NCBI RefSeq assembly: GCF_001262505.1
Contig: NZ_KQ410727.1
Coordinates: forward strand, 124,001 to 188,000
Reading direction: 5' to 3'
Source: Shinella sp. SUS2
Lineage (GTDB): Bacteria > Pseudomonadota > Alphaproteobacteria > Rhizobiales > Rhizobiaceae
DNA: 64,000 bases
Positions 36,752-48,588 of the stretch are shown one piece after another. The notes under the pieces are model-generated. The model was not told where the DNA came from. It did not search any database and saw nothing but the letters and a program-made list of their open reading frames with translations. The number at the start of each line of letters is the position of its first letter. Position 1 is the stretch's first letter. Position numbers and translations under genes: made by a program.

Positions 36752-37874
36752 CGCCGTCGTTTCCCCCGTACCCGGGAGCGAGGTGAAGGGGCGTAGCCTC
36801 TTCCAGCTCGCCGTCATGCGCTTCCGCCGCAACCGCCCGGCCATGGCCGGTTCGGTGATGCTGGTGCTGATCGCGTGCTTCGCCTTCTTCGGTCCGTTCT
36901 TCATCAGCCACAGCTACGACCAGGTCTTCTCTTCCTATGTCACCATCCCGCCGAGCCTCGAGCCGCGGCCGGGCGAGGATTCACTGGAAGAGGCGATGAA
37001 GGGCGTCGCCACCCGCGCCCGCGTCGAGCTGCAGTCCTTTTCCGTCGAGGGCGAGGTCTTCACGGCGGTCATCACCGCCAAGGACCCGATCGATCCACGC
37101 GCCACGCGCTACTTCGACCGGGCCAACGAGTTCGACAAGACCGAGGTCACGGCGACCGAGGACGAGGGGCGTAAGCTCACGCTGAAGGGTGTAGTCGACC
37201 GGGAATACTTCCTGTTCGGCACCGACACAAACGGGCGCGACCTGATGGCGCGCGTCATGCTCGGCGGGCAGATCTCCATCGCGGTCGGCCTTCTCGCCAG
37301 CCTCGTCTCGCTCGGTATCGGCGTCGTCTACGGCGCGATCTCGGGTTACATGGGCGGGCGCGTCGACAACGTGATGATGCGTTTCGTCGAAATTTTGTAC
37401 TCGCTGCCCTTCGTCTTCCTGGTTGTTGTGCTCGTCGTCTTCTTCGGCCGCAGCTTCGTCTTGATCTTCATCGTCATCGGCGCGGTGGAGTGGCTCGACA
37501 TGGCCCGCATCGTGCGCGGCCAGACGCTGTCTTTGAAGCGACGGGAATTCATCGGCGCGGCGGAGGCTCTGGGCTTGACGGACTGGCAGATCATCCGCCG
37601 GCACGTCATCCCCAACACGATCGGCCCGGTCGTCATCTTCGTCACGGTCATCGTGCCCAAGGTGATCCTGCTCGAAAGCTTCCTCTCCTTCCTCGGTCTC
37701 GGCGTTCAGGCGCCGCTGACGAGCTGGGGTTCGCTGATCGCCGAAGGCGCCAACAACATCCAGTCCGCGCCCTGGCTGCTCATCTTTCCCGCCATCTTCT
37801 TCGTCGTCACGCTCTTCTCGCTGAATTTCGTCGGCGACGGGCTGCGCGATGCATTCGACCCGAAGGATCGCTGA
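36744..37874 (+). CDS. Peptide ABC transporter permease (OppC/DppC-like)
   Basis: Membrane protein of 376 aa. The N-terminal OppC region (FQLAVMRFRRNRPAMAGSV) is followed by a periplasmic insert (about residues 55-150) longer than in DppC and then the permease core GTDTNGRDLMARVM and the EAA loop EFIGAAEALGLTDWQIIRRH. The start at 36744 overlaps the previous stop. Confidence 0.92.
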   Translation: MTDAVVSPVPGSEVKGRSLFQLAVMRFRRNRPAMAGSVMLVLIACFAFFGPFFISHSYDQVFSSYVTIPPSLEPRPGEDSLEEAMKGVATRARVELQSFSVEGEVFTAVITAKDPIDPRATRYFDRANEFDKTEVTATEDEGRKLTLKGVVDREYFLFGTDTNGRDLMARVMLGGQISIAVGLLASLVSLGIGVVYGAISGYMGGRVDNVMMRFVEILYSLPFVFLVVVLVVFFGRSFVLIFIVIGAVEWLDMARIVRGQTLSLKRREFIGAAEALGLTDWQIIRRHVIPNTIGPVVIFVTVIVPKVILLESFLSFLGLGVQAPLTSWGSLIAEGANNIQSAPWLLIFPAIFFVVTLFSLNFVGDGLRDAFDPKDR

Positions 37875-37875
37875 C

Positions 37876-39492
<1,617 letters not shown>

Positions 39493-39494
39493 GC

Positions 39495-39552
39495 TGGAGC
39501 AATTCCAGCAAAGGTGTGCAGCGGTTTTGCGCCCGAAATTGCGTGAAACCAA
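39495..39552 (+). repeat. Dispersed two-stem intergenic element, copy 1
   Basis: Outer stem GCAATT/AATTGC (39499-39504, 39537-39542) and inner stem GCAAA/TTTGC (39508-39512, 39526-39530), followed by a GAAACCAAG tail. It fills the gap between the fused ATPase stop and the cofD-like gene's ribosome site. Related copies lie at 50431, 53801 and 48521. Confidence 0.65.
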
Positions 39553-39563
39553 GAGGAGATCGG

Positions 39564-40706
39564 ATGGCTGAAAGCCGTTTGCCGCATATCGTGCTCTTTT
39601 CGGGCGGCACTGCGTGCCGCACGACCAATCTGGCGCTGCTTTCCAAGCCGGTGCGACTGACGCGCATCGTGCCGGCCTGGGACAGCGGCGGCAGTTCCAA
39701 GATCATCCGCGAGAACCTCGGCGTGCTCGCCGTCGGTGACATCCGCCAGGCGCTGATGACCATGGCGCATGGCGAAGGCCGGGCGGGCGATGTCGTCAAG
39801 GTCTGCAATGCGCGCATGACCAGCGGCACGCAAGATGATGCCCGCACGGAATTCGCGCTCTACGCGGAGGGCGTGCACCCGCTGCTGGAGCGCATGGAGC
39901 CGGGCCTGCGCGGCGCTATCCTCAACTACCTGCGCACCTTTCGCGCGGCGATCGGGGCGGATTTCGATTTCCGCAATGGCAGCATCGGCAACTTCATTTT
40001 GACGGGCGCGCATCTCGCCCACAACAGCGACATCAACACCGCCATCTTCGTCTTCCGCAAGCTCTGCGACATTGCCGGCCATGTCTGGCCGTCCACGGCC
40101 GCTGATGGTGTTGACCTCTCCGCCGTTTTGAATGATGGCACCCGGGTTGAGGGGCAGCACAGGGTGACGGCGCTCGACGATGCGGCGAGTGCGACGGGCA
40201 TCCGCGACATTGCGCTGTCCGGCCGGGGCGGCGCGGCTGTGCCGGCCAACGAGGCCGTGCTGGAAAGTCTCGAAAGCGCCGATGCCATCGTGTTCGGGCC
40301 GGGCAGCTTCTTCACCAGCGTCCTGCCGCATTTTCTGGTCGAGGGCATCGTTCCGGCCATAGCGCGCAATGCGCATGCCCGGCGCATCTTCATCGGCAAC
40401 ATGCTGCAATGCCGGGAGACCCGCGGGCTGGATGTGGCGCGCATGCTGGAGATTGCCACCGCGCTCTGGCGGCGGCAGGCGGGGGCGGATGGGCGTCCCT
40501 TCACCCACGTCCTGGCAAACCACCAGCTGCTGCCCTTCGAAAAGACCGTCGGCCGCTTTGCCTATCTCGGCAATGGCGCGCTGGAAGAGGTGGGCATGCG
40601 GCTCGGCATCGAGCGGGTGATCGGTGAGTTCGAGGATCCCTGGCAGCGCGGCCAGCATGACGGCCGGGCGGTTGCGGATACGCTCAGCTCGCTCTTGCCG
40701 TCGTAA
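39564..40706 (+). CDS. CofD/YvcK-family protein
   Basis: Cytosolic protein of 380 aa opening HIVLFSGGTACRTTNLALL, a variant of the nucleotide-binding loop of CofD-like enzymes, followed by IVPAWDSGGSSKIIRENLG and VLAVGDIRQALM, then IVFGPGSFFTSVLPHFLVEG and FIGNMLQ. CofD makes the F420 precursor by phospholactyl transfer, while YvcK relatives bind UDP-sugars; neither function can be assigned, since no F420 genes are nearby. AGAGGAG precedes ATG 39564. It may share a transcript with the peptide transporter. Confidence 0.8.
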   Translation: MAESRLPHIVLFSGGTACRTTNLALLSKPVRLTRIVPAWDSGGSSKIIRENLGVLAVGDIRQALMTMAHGEGRAGDVVKVCNARMTSGTQDDARTEFALYAEGVHPLLERMEPGLRGAILNYLRTFRAAIGADFDFRNGSIGNFILTGAHLAHNSDINTAIFVFRKLCDIAGHVWPSTAADGVDLSAVLNDGTRVEGQHRVTALDDAASATGIRDIALSGRGGAAVPANEAVLESLESADAIVFGPGSFFTSVLPHFLVEGIVPAIARNAHARRIFIGNMLQCRETRGLDVARMLEIATALWRRQAGADGRPFTHVLANHQLLPFEKTVGRFAYLGNGALEEVGMRLGIERVIGEFEDPWQRGQHDGRAVADTLSSLLPS

Positions 40707-43359
40707 GGGCGGTCTTCGCCGCCAGCATCCAGCTGCGAGCCTTGGCGAAGGCGAGGAAATCATCCGCGCCCATGGGCCGGGCAAAGGCATAGCCCTGCAG
40801 GATATGGCAGCCGAGGCCGCGCAGCAGCTCGGCATGGGCCAATGTTTCGACACCCTCCGCAACCGTCTCAATATCGCGCACCTTGCCGATATCGATGATC
40901 GAGCGGACGAGGCTCTGCTGTGCCGTGGATTCGAGCAGCGGCTGCACCAGCCGGCGGTCGATCTTCAGCCGCGCCGGAGACAGCTCCAGGAGGCTCACGA
41001 TGGAGGCGTGGCCGGTGCCGAAATCGTCGATCTCGATTTCGATGCCGAGGGATTTTATGCCGTCGATGGCCTGCTTCAGCCCGTCGTCGAGCGTATCGAA
41101 GGATATCGATTCCAGCAGTTCGAAGGTCAGTGAACCCGGGCGAATGTTCATCGCGCGCAGCTTTTCGAGAAGGTTGTCGTCGCGCAGGCGCTGACAGGAG
41201 ACATTGACGGAGACGCGGGCGATGCCGAGATCCTGTCCCTCCCAGCGCATGGATTGGAACAGGGCCTGTTCGAGGATGGCCTCGTCGATCCGGGCGACAA
41301 CATTGAGGGTCTCGGCCACGGGCAGGAACACATCGGGCATGATGATGCCGCGTGTTGGGTGCTGCCAGCGTGCCAGCGCCTCGACGCCGACGATCTCCAG
41401 CGTTTCGGCATCGAATTGCGGTTGGAAGTAGGGGTGGAATTCTCCGCGTTCGAGACCGCGCAGAATGTCGTCGCCGAGCCGCTTGACCTCCACGGTGCGC
41501 AGGCGGAGCTCGTCGTTGAAGGCTTCCACGCGGTTGCGCCCACGGCGCTTGGCTTCGTAGAGCGCGATATCGGCATTGACGAGCAACTGCTCGGCGGATT
41601 CTTCCGCATCGTTGCGCGTTGCAATGCCGATGCTCGCACCGATACGACAGTCATGGCCTTCGATCGCCATCGGCTCGCTGATCGCCTCGATGAGGCGGGC
41701 GGAGAGGGTGCCGAAATCGGCCTCTACAGGCTCACGGCGCGACAGGAGCACGAATTCGTCCCCGCCGATGCGGGCGATAAAGTCCGCTGCCGGAATATGG
41801 GCGCGCAGTACACCGGCCGCCTGTTTCAGCACCTCGTCGCCGGCGGCGTGGCCGAGCGTGTCGTTGATGTCCTTGAAGCGGTCGAGGTCGATATGCAACA
41901 GGGTGAGGGGACGGGTGTCCTCGCCGATACCGGCCAGCGCGAGCTGCTGGTCGAGGAAACGCCGGTTGGGAAGCCGGGTGAGGGCATCGTGCAGTGAATT
42001 GTGCTCCAGAACGAGGCGAGCGTCTTCCAGGGCGCGGTTCTGCGCCTCCGCCGTCAGCTTGGCCTCAAGCAGTTCGGCCTGGAGGCGGATGTCCTCCGTC
42101 ACATCCCAGTTCGCGCCGACGATACGCTTTGCGCCTGACGAGGCGCGATAGGTCATGCCGTGCGCGCGGATATGGCGGATGTCGCCGCCGACGGTCAGGA
42201 CGCGGAATTCCGTGAGATAGGGCCTCTCGGCCTCGATGGCGTCCGAAAAAACGCGTTCGGCTTCTTCCAGATCGTCGGGATGAAGCGCGGTGCGCCAGTC
42301 CTCGTAGCGGCAGATTGGCTGGTCGGGCGGCACGTTGTAGAGGGCGCGCATGCGGGCGTCCCAGGTGAGTGTCGCCAATTCCGTGTCGAATTCCCAAACG
42401 CCGACGCGCGAGGCGTCGAGCGCGAGCTGCAGGCGTTGCGAGACGGTTTCCAGCTGATCCTCCCGGTCCTGAAGCGCCAGGATATGCCGATGGCGGTCCT
42501 TCATCAGGTAACCGACCCAGAACATGGGGGCGACGATGATGATGGCCAGCAGCGCGAGGCCGGTGCGAAACAGGGTGAGATCGGCGGACGGCTGGCGCCA
42601 GCCACCCAATGGCGCTGCAGACATGGTCCAGGCTTCGTGGCCGATGTCGATCGTCATGACGACGGGGTCGGCGTCGACGGGGGTGGCCGTGCTGAAGAAG
42701 GTTCGTGCCTCGCCGCCGACATGCGGCCGGCTGGAAAGCGAAACGGCGACCTTGAGGTCTTTTCCGAAGCCGCTGTTGTCCAGGAGCCTGTCGAGGTCGA
42801 TCACGGCGGAGGCGATGCCGATGAAGGCGTTGTTCCGCCCGGCATGGATCGGGTAGCGCGCGATCACGCCGCGCCCGCCCTGCACCAGATCGACCGGGCC
42901 GGTGACGATGAGCCGGTCGAGCGCCTTCACCTGCATGGCCGCGGCGCGCTGGCGCTCGTTCTTGCGGTAGTCAAGGCCGATGCTGCGCTCGTTCCCCTTG
43001 ACCGGATAGACGAGCGAGACGACGAAGTCCGGCGCGATGGCAAGATTGCGCAGCTGCGTGTCCTTGCGGAAGATGCGACCGGCAAGGTCGGCAAAGCGGC
43101 TCGGTGACATGTCGGGCTCTGTCGAGAGCGCCGCGACGAGGCCCTGTACGAGATTGATGTCACCCTGGATATTGCCTTCGAGGCGCGAGCGCAGCACGCC
43201 GAGCTGTTCCGTGGTGAAGGAGCGCAGGTACTCCTCTTCCAGCCGCTGCTTCTGGGAATCGGCAAGGAAAATGGCGATCAGCGCGGCAAATGCGACGACG
43301 ATGGCGGGGATGTAACATCCCAGCCCGTGAAGGGAGAGCTGCGTATTCCGGTCGTTCAT
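40684..43359 (-). CDS. Membrane GGDEF-EAL protein with CHASE-like and PAS sensor domains
   Basis: 891-aa c-di-GMP protein. A first transmembrane segment (about 14-33), a periplasmic CHASE-like domain (about 40-250), a second segment near 270-290, a PAS domain (about 310-430; ASRVGVWEFDTELATLTWDA), GGDEF (about 455-610; RIGGDEFVLL, catalytic motif intact) and EAL (about 625-875; GVEALARWQHP, EIDDFGTGHAS and AEGVET, motifs intact). Both cyclase and phosphodiesterase activity look possible. Its 3' end overlaps the convergent cofD-like gene by 23 bp. Confidence 0.95.
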   Translation of the reverse strand: MNDRNTQLSLHGLGCYIPAIVVAFAALIAIFLADSQKQRLEEEYLRSFTTEQLGVLRSRLEGNIQGDINLVQGLVAALSTEPDMSPSRFADLAGRIFRKDTQLRNLAIAPDFVVSLVYPVKGNERSIGLDYRKNERQRAAAMQVKALDRLIVTGPVDLVQGGRGVIARYPIHAGRNNAFIGIASAVIDLDRLLDNSGFGKDLKVAVSLSSRPHVGGEARTFFSTATPVDADPVVMTIDIGHEAWTMSAAPLGGWRQPSADLTLFRTGLALLAIIIVAPMFWVGYLMKDRHRHILALQDREDQLETVSQRLQLALDASRVGVWEFDTELATLTWDARMRALYNVPPDQPICRYEDWRTALHPDDLEEAERVFSDAIEAERPYLTEFRVLTVGGDIRHIRAHGMTYRASSGAKRIVGANWDVTEDIRLQAELLEAKLTAEAQNRALEDARLVLEHNSLHDALTRLPNRRFLDQQLALAGIGEDTRPLTLLHIDLDRFKDINDTLGHAAGDEVLKQAAGVLRAHIPAADFIARIGGDEFVLLSRREPVEADFGTLSARLIEAISEPMAIEGHDCRIGASIGIATRNDAEESAEQLLVNADIALYEAKRRGRNRVEAFNDELRLRTVEVKRLGDDILRGLERGEFHPYFQPQFDAETLEIVGVEALARWQHPTRGIIMPDVFLPVAETLNVVARIDEAILEQALFQSMRWEGQDLGIARVSVNVSCQRLRDDNLLEKLRAMNIRPGSLTFELLESISFDTLDDGLKQAIDGIKSLGIEIEIDDFGTGHASIVSLLELSPARLKIDRRLVQPLLESTAQQSLVRSIIDIGKVRDIETVAEGVETLAHAELLRGLGCHILQGYAFARPMGADDFLAFAKARSWMLAAKTALTTARAS

Positions 43360-43588
43360 CGCGGTTCGTCTGTCCCCACGCGCCCTGTCTGCTCGGGAAG
43401 GGTTCTGCCCGGCCTCCGACGATCGACGGACGATGGCAGATGCAACTTAATATTTGCTGACGAGAATATGCCTTTATCTGCGGATTTCCGGGCGGGGCTT
43501 CCCGCCACGGCCTATTCTGGGCTAGTCCTCGGCCACTATCGAAATGGAACGAGGGCAGGGGGCTGGTTTGCCGGCGGACAAGGACAGG
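43360..43588. other. Divergent intergenic region between the GGDEF-EAL gene and paaX
   Basis: About 230 nt with an AT-rich core at 43445-43490 likely containing promoters in both directions. No gene or strong repeat was seen. Confidence 0.4.
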
Positions 43589-44476
43589 ATGGAGAGCATG
43601 TTTGGCGCGATGCTCAGGACCATCATCGAGGAGAGCCCGCTGAAGGCCGCCAGCTTCATCGTCACCATCTATGGCGATGTCGTGGAGCCGCGGGGCGGCG
43701 TGGTGTGGACCGGCAACCTCATCGAGACCTGTGCTGCCATCGGCATCAGCGAGACGTTGGTGCGCACCGCCGTCTCGCGCCTTGTCGCGGCCGGGCAATT
43801 GTCCGGAGAGCGGGAAGGGCGGCGAAGCTTCTACCGCCTCGCCGCGCCCGCTCGGGCGGAGTTTGCCGCCGCTGCCCGCCTGCTCTTCGGTCCACCGGAA
43901 GCGGCCGAGTGGCATTTTGTGCAGTTGACCGGAACGGCGCCAGACGAGGCGATGCAGACCCTTGAGCGGGCAGGCCATGCCCGGCTTGGGCCGCGGTTAG
44001 CGGTGGGTGCGCGCGCCCTCCCGCTTCTCAAGCAACCGGCCGTCGTGTTCCGGGGTGACGTGGTTAGCGGCGAGGGGGACCTTGGCGCCTTTGCGGCCGA
44101 CCATTGGGACCTTGCGCTGCATGCCGAGGCCTATGACGGCTTCCTCCGGCGCTTCGGGCGCCTCGCCGATCTCCTTGCCGGCGGGGTGCGGCTCGGCGCA
44201 GCGGAAAGCCTCGTCGCCCGGCTGGTGCTCGTGCACCAGTTCCGTCTCGTCGTACTGCGCGATCCGCGCCTGCCGCAGACGGCCCTGCCCATGGACTGGC
44301 CGGGAGAGGCGGCCAGGGCGCTCTTTGCCGACCTTTACCTCGGCCTCTCCCCCGAGGCGGATCTGCATGTCGCCCGCCATTTCGTCACGGCGGCCGGTGC
44401 CTTGCCGGAAGCGAGCGAGGCAACGCTGCGTCGTCTTTCCCTGTTGCGCGAGGCACGCCGGGTCGACTTTTCATAG
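43589..44476 (+). CDS. paaX: PaaX, transcriptional repressor of phenylacetate degradation
   Basis: 295-aa regulator with a winged-helix N-terminus (IVTIYGDVVEPRGGVVWTGN; ISETLVRTAVSRLVAAGQL; REGRRSFYRLAAPA) and a C-terminal effector domain. PaaX senses phenylacetyl-CoA and releases paa promoters. ATG 43589 follows AAGGACAGG; ATG 43598 with GGAG is also possible, differing by three residues. It lies directly upstream of the paa structural genes. Confidence 0.9.
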   Translation: MESMFGAMLRTIIEESPLKAASFIVTIYGDVVEPRGGVVWTGNLIETCAAIGISETLVRTAVSRLVAAGQLSGEREGRRSFYRLAAPARAEFAAAARLLFGPPEAAEWHFVQLTGTAPDEAMQTLERAGHARLGPRLAVGARALPLLKQPAVVFRGDVVSGEGDLGAFAADHWDLALHAEAYDGFLRRFGRLADLLAGGVRLGAAESLVARLVLVHQFRLVVLRDPRLPQTALPMDWPGEAARALFADLYLGLSPEADLHVARHFVTAAGALPEASEATLRRLSLLREARRVDFS

Positions 44477-44519
44477 GGAAAAGCATGGTTTGTGGTATGA
44501 TGCTTGCTGCTGCGATGAG

Positions 44520-44560
44520 ACATCACAGAATTTAGGGAAAATCCCATTGATTTGTGATGT
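44520..44560. promoter_or_regulatory. Long-spaced inverted repeat, candidate PaaX operator
   Basis: ACATCACA (44520-44527) and TGTGATGT (44553-44560) are perfect 8-bp arms separated by 25 bp. E. coli PaaX also binds arms that are far apart (about 27 bp between them). It lies between paaX and the first paa structural gene. Confidence 0.45.
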
Positions 44561-44578
44561 GTCGAGTGCTAAATAGAT

Positions 44579-44594
44579 AACCGATCGGTCGGTT
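44579..44594. promoter_or_regulatory. PaaR-type (TetR) operator upstream of the thiolase-paaABCDE genes
   Basis: AACCGATCGGTCGGTT is a near-perfect palindrome and matches the site at 56494-56509 at 13 of 16 positions. It lies 51 nt upstream of the thiolase GTG start, so a TetR protein bound here would block transcription. Confidence 0.7.
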
Positions 44595-44644
44595 AATGTT
44601 TCTGGAGGAACGGATCGACCCTTGGATATCAGGGAGGAAGCCGC

Positions 44645-45850
<1,206 letters not shown>

Positions 45851-45873
45851 CGCGCCAGCAAGGAGGAAAGACC

Positions 45874-46878
45874 ATGTATGCCCAGATGGTGAAGACCGAT
45901 GCCGCTCGCGTCCGGTCCCTCGACGAGATGGACCCCGTGGAGCGCGCCTTCCAGGAGCGCGTCGACGCCGGCCAGAAGATCGAGCCGAAGGAATGGATGC
46001 CCGAGGGTTATCGCAAGACGCTTGTGCGCCAGATCAGCCAGCACGCCCATTCGGAAATCGTCGGCCAATTGCCGGAAGGCAACTGGATCACCCGCGCACC
46101 CACCTTGGAAAGAAAGGCGATCCTGCTCGCCAAGGTGCAGGACGAGGCCGGCCACGGCCTCTACCTCTATTGCGCCGCCGAAACGCTCGGCATCAGCCGC
46201 GACCAGATGTACGAGCAGTTGCATTCCGGCAAGGCCAAATATTCCTCGATCTTCAACTATCCGACGCTGACATGGGCCGATATCGGTGCGATCGGCTGGC
46301 TGGTCGATGGCGCGGCCATCATGAACCAGGTGCCGTTGCAGCGCTGTTCCTACGGCCCCTATGCGCGGGCCATGGTGCGCATCTGCAAGGAAGAAAGCTT
46401 TCACCAGCGCCAGGGGTATGACGCCCTGATGAAGATGGTGAAGGGCACGGCGGCCCAGAAGGCCATGGTGCAGGACGCGCTGAACCGCTGGTGGTGGCCG
46501 TCCCTCATGATGTTCGGCCCCTCGGACGATGCCTCCGTGCATTCGGCGCAGTCGATGGCCTGGAAGATCAAGCAGAACTCCAACGACGAGCTGCGCCAGA
46601 AATTCGTCGACCAGACCGTGCCGCAGGCAAAATATCTCGGCCTCACCGTGCCGGATCCGGACCTCAAGTGGAACGAGGAAAAGGGCGGCCACGATTTCGG
46701 CGAGCCGGATTGGGAGGAATTCTTCAACGTGATCGCCGGCAACGGCCCGTGCAATGCGGAGCGCCTCAACGCCCGCAAGAAGGCCTGGAATGACGGCGCC
46801 TGGTTCCGTGACGGCCTGACGGCGCATGCCGAAAAGGCCGCCGACCGCCGCGCTGCGGCAAAAATCGCCGCCGAGTAA
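45874..46878 (+). CDS. paaA: Phenylacetyl-CoA epoxidase subunit PaaA (catalytic)
   Basis: Di-iron monooxygenase alpha subunit of 334 aa. The ligand stretch [20 protein letters not shown], with E, DExxH, and the second half motif [12 protein letters not shown] are intact. It epoxidises phenylacetyl-CoA to ring-1,2-epoxyphenylacetyl-CoA. AAGGAGGAA precedes ATG 45874; the gene follows the thiolase gene by 23 nt. Confidence 0.97.
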   Translation: MYAQMVKTDAARVRSLDEMDPVERAFQERVDAGQKIEPKEWMPEGYRKTLVRQISQHAHSEIVGQLPEGNWITRAPTLERKAILLAKVQDEAGHGLYLYCAAETLGISRDQMYEQLHSGKAKYSSIFNYPTLTWADIGAIGWLVDGAAIMNQVPLQRCSYGPYARAMVRICKEESFHQRQGYDALMKMVKGTAAQKAMVQDALNRWWWPSLMMFGPSDDASVHSAQSMAWKIKQNSNDELRQKFVDQTVPQAKYLGLTVPDPDLKWNEEKGGHDFGEPDWEEFFNVIAGNGPCNAERLNARKKAWNDGAWFRDGLTAHAEKAADRRAAAKIAAE

Positions 46879-46891
46879 GGGAGAGAGCACG

Positions 46892-47176
46892 ATGTCCAGC
46901 GAATGGCCGCTTTGGGAAGTTTTCATCCGAGGCCAGCACGGCCTCAACCATCGCCATGTCGGGAGCCTGCATGCGCCTGACGCCGAAATGGCTGTCAACA
47001 ACGCCCGCGACGTCTATACGCGCCGCAACGAGGGCGTCAGCATCTGGGTGGTGAAATCCTCAGAAATCACCGCCAGCGCGCCCTCGGAAAAGGGCCCGCT
47101 GTTCGATCCGTCGAATTCCAAGGTCTACCGTCACCCGACCTTCTTCGACATTCCGGACGAAGTGGGGCACATGTGA
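46892..47176 (+). CDS. paaB: Phenylacetyl-CoA epoxidase subunit PaaB
   Basis: 94-aa structural subunit recognised by WPLWEVFIRGQHGLNHRHVG and the end HPTFFDIPDEVGHM. Its presence bridges PaaAC heterodimers in other bacteria. It follows paaA by 13 nt; its TGA overlaps the paaC start. Confidence 0.96.
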   Translation: MSSEWPLWEVFIRGQHGLNHRHVGSLHAPDAEMAVNNARDVYTRRNEGVSIWVVKSSEITASAPSEKGPLFDPSNSKVYRHPTFFDIPDEVGHM

Positions 47177-47931
47177 TGGCGGGCGCGGCGCTTCTCGAAT
47201 TCCTGCTGCGCATCGGCGACAACACGCTGATCCTCGGCCATCGCGTTTCCGAATGGTGCGGGCACTCGCCCGCGCTGGAGGAGGATATCGCGCTCGCCAA
47301 CACCGCGCTCGACCTGATCGGCCAGACGCAGCTCTGGCTCGGCCTTGCCGGCGAGGTGGAAGGCAAGGGCCGTTCCGCCGACGATCTCGCCTATCTGCGC
47401 GACGGTTACGAATTCCGCAACATCCTCATCGTCGAGCGCCCGAACGGCGATTTCGGCAAGACGCTGATGCGGCAGTTCCTGTTCGACGCCTGGCACTATC
47501 TGCTCCTCAAGGCGCTGAAGGGGTCTTCCGACACCCGCATCGCCGAGATCGCGGAAAAGGCGTTCAAGGAAGTCTCCTACCATCTCGACCGCAGCCGTGA
47601 TCTGGTCATCCGCCTCGGCGACGGCACGGCGGAAAGCCACCGCCGCATGCAGGAGGCGCTGGATGAGCTCTGGCCCTTCACCGGCGAGATGTTCATGAGC
47701 GATGCGCTCGATGCCGAACTGGCCGAGGCCGGCATCATCCCGACCCCCGCAAGCCTCAAGGCGGGCTGGGACGAGATCGTCGCGGAGACGCTCTCCGAGG
47801 GCACGCTGAAGAAGCCGGCCGACGGCTACATGCACAAGGGCGGCCGGCGCGGCGTTCACACCGAGCATCTCGGCTTCATCCTCACCGAGATGCAGTTCCT
47901 GCAACGCGCCTATCCGGGCGCGACCTGGTAG
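47176..47931 (+). CDS. paaC: Phenylacetyl-CoA epoxidase subunit PaaC
   Basis: 251-aa ferritin-fold partner of PaaA, which stabilises the alpha subunit. DNTLILGHRVSEWCGHSPALE is the family signature. The start could be GTG 47173 or ATG 47176; ATG overlaps the paaB stop as TGATG and is preferred. Confidence 0.95.
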   Translation: MAGAALLEFLLRIGDNTLILGHRVSEWCGHSPALEEDIALANTALDLIGQTQLWLGLAGEVEGKGRSADDLAYLRDGYEFRNILIVERPNGDFGKTLMRQFLFDAWHYLLLKALKGSSDTRIAEIAEKAFKEVSYHLDRSRDLVIRLGDGTAESHRRMQEALDELWPFTGEMFMSDALDAELAEAGIIPTPASLKAGWDEIVAETLSEGTLKKPADGYMHKGGRRGVHTEHLGFILTEMQFLQRAYPGATW

Positions 47932-47940
47932 GAGGCGGCG

Positions 47941-48465
47941 ATGGACCCGGCGCTTCGTCCCTCGGTCAAGGAGGTCTGGCACTGGCTTTCCGAAGTGCCG
48001 GACCCGGAAATCCCGGTCATCTCGCTCACCGATCTCGGCATTATCCGCGATGTCGAATGGCGGGACGATACGCTTGTCGTGACGGTGACACCGACCTATT
48101 CGGGCTGTCCCGCCACCACGGTGATCAATCTCGATATCGAGACGGCGCTCACCGGAAAGGGCCTTGCCAAGGTGAAGCTGGAGCGCCGTCTCTCGCCCGC
48201 CTGGACGACGGACTGGATCAGCGCCGAAGGCCGGGAGAAGCTGCGCGACTACGGCATCGCCCCGCCGATCGACGGCACGGCCGCCGACGGCGTCTTGATG
48301 AAACGCATCGACCGGCTCTCCGGCCGTTCGAACCTGACCATCGCCTGTCCGCGCTGCGGCTCGGCGAACACGGAAAAGATCAGCCAGTTCGGCTCGACGC
48401 CCTGCAAGGCGAGCTACCGCTGCACGGACTGCCTGGAACCGTTCGACTATTTCAAGTGCATCTGA
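47941..48465 (+). CDS. paaD: PaaD, maturation factor of the phenylacetyl-CoA epoxidase
   Basis: 174 aa: an N-terminal DUF59/FeS-assembly domain (EVPDPEIPVISLTDLGI; PTYSGCPATTVI) and a C-terminal zinc ribbon (CPRCGS...CTDC). PaaD is needed for epoxidase activity, probably in iron-sulfur or di-iron centre assembly. A 123-nt gap follows before paaE. Confidence 0.95.
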   Translation: MDPALRPSVKEVWHWLSEVPDPEIPVISLTDLGIIRDVEWRDDTLVVTVTPTYSGCPATTVINLDIETALTGKGLAKVKLERRLSPAWTTDWISAEGREKLRDYGIAPPIDGTAADGVLMKRIDRLSGRSNLTIACPRCGSANTEKISQFGSTPCKASYRCTDCLEPFDYFKCI

Positions 48466-48520
48466 CCGGAAGCGATTCCGGCGAACCGGAATTCGCCTGA
48501 CACGCTCTGGTTTCCTGTTT

Positions 48521-48572
48521 TTACCGCATGATCCGACGCCGAAGCGATGCCGCTCCGGCTGGAAATGCTCTA
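48521..48572 (-). repeat. Dispersed two-stem intergenic element, diverged copy 4
   Basis: On the minus strand AGAGCATTTCCAGC opens the copy and GGATCATGCGGTAAAAACAG closes it, with GCAT/ATGC as the outer stem. The beginning (AGCATTTCCAGC) and the A-rich end match copies 1-3; the middle is different. It fills the paaD-paaE gap. Confidence 0.45.
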
Positions 48573-48588
48573 GGGAGAAGGCCCGCAC

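Noticed and set aside
43360..43588. Possible extra gene between the GGDEF-EAL gene and paaX
   Set aside because: Only short frames without ribosome sites; the region looks like a divergent promoter.
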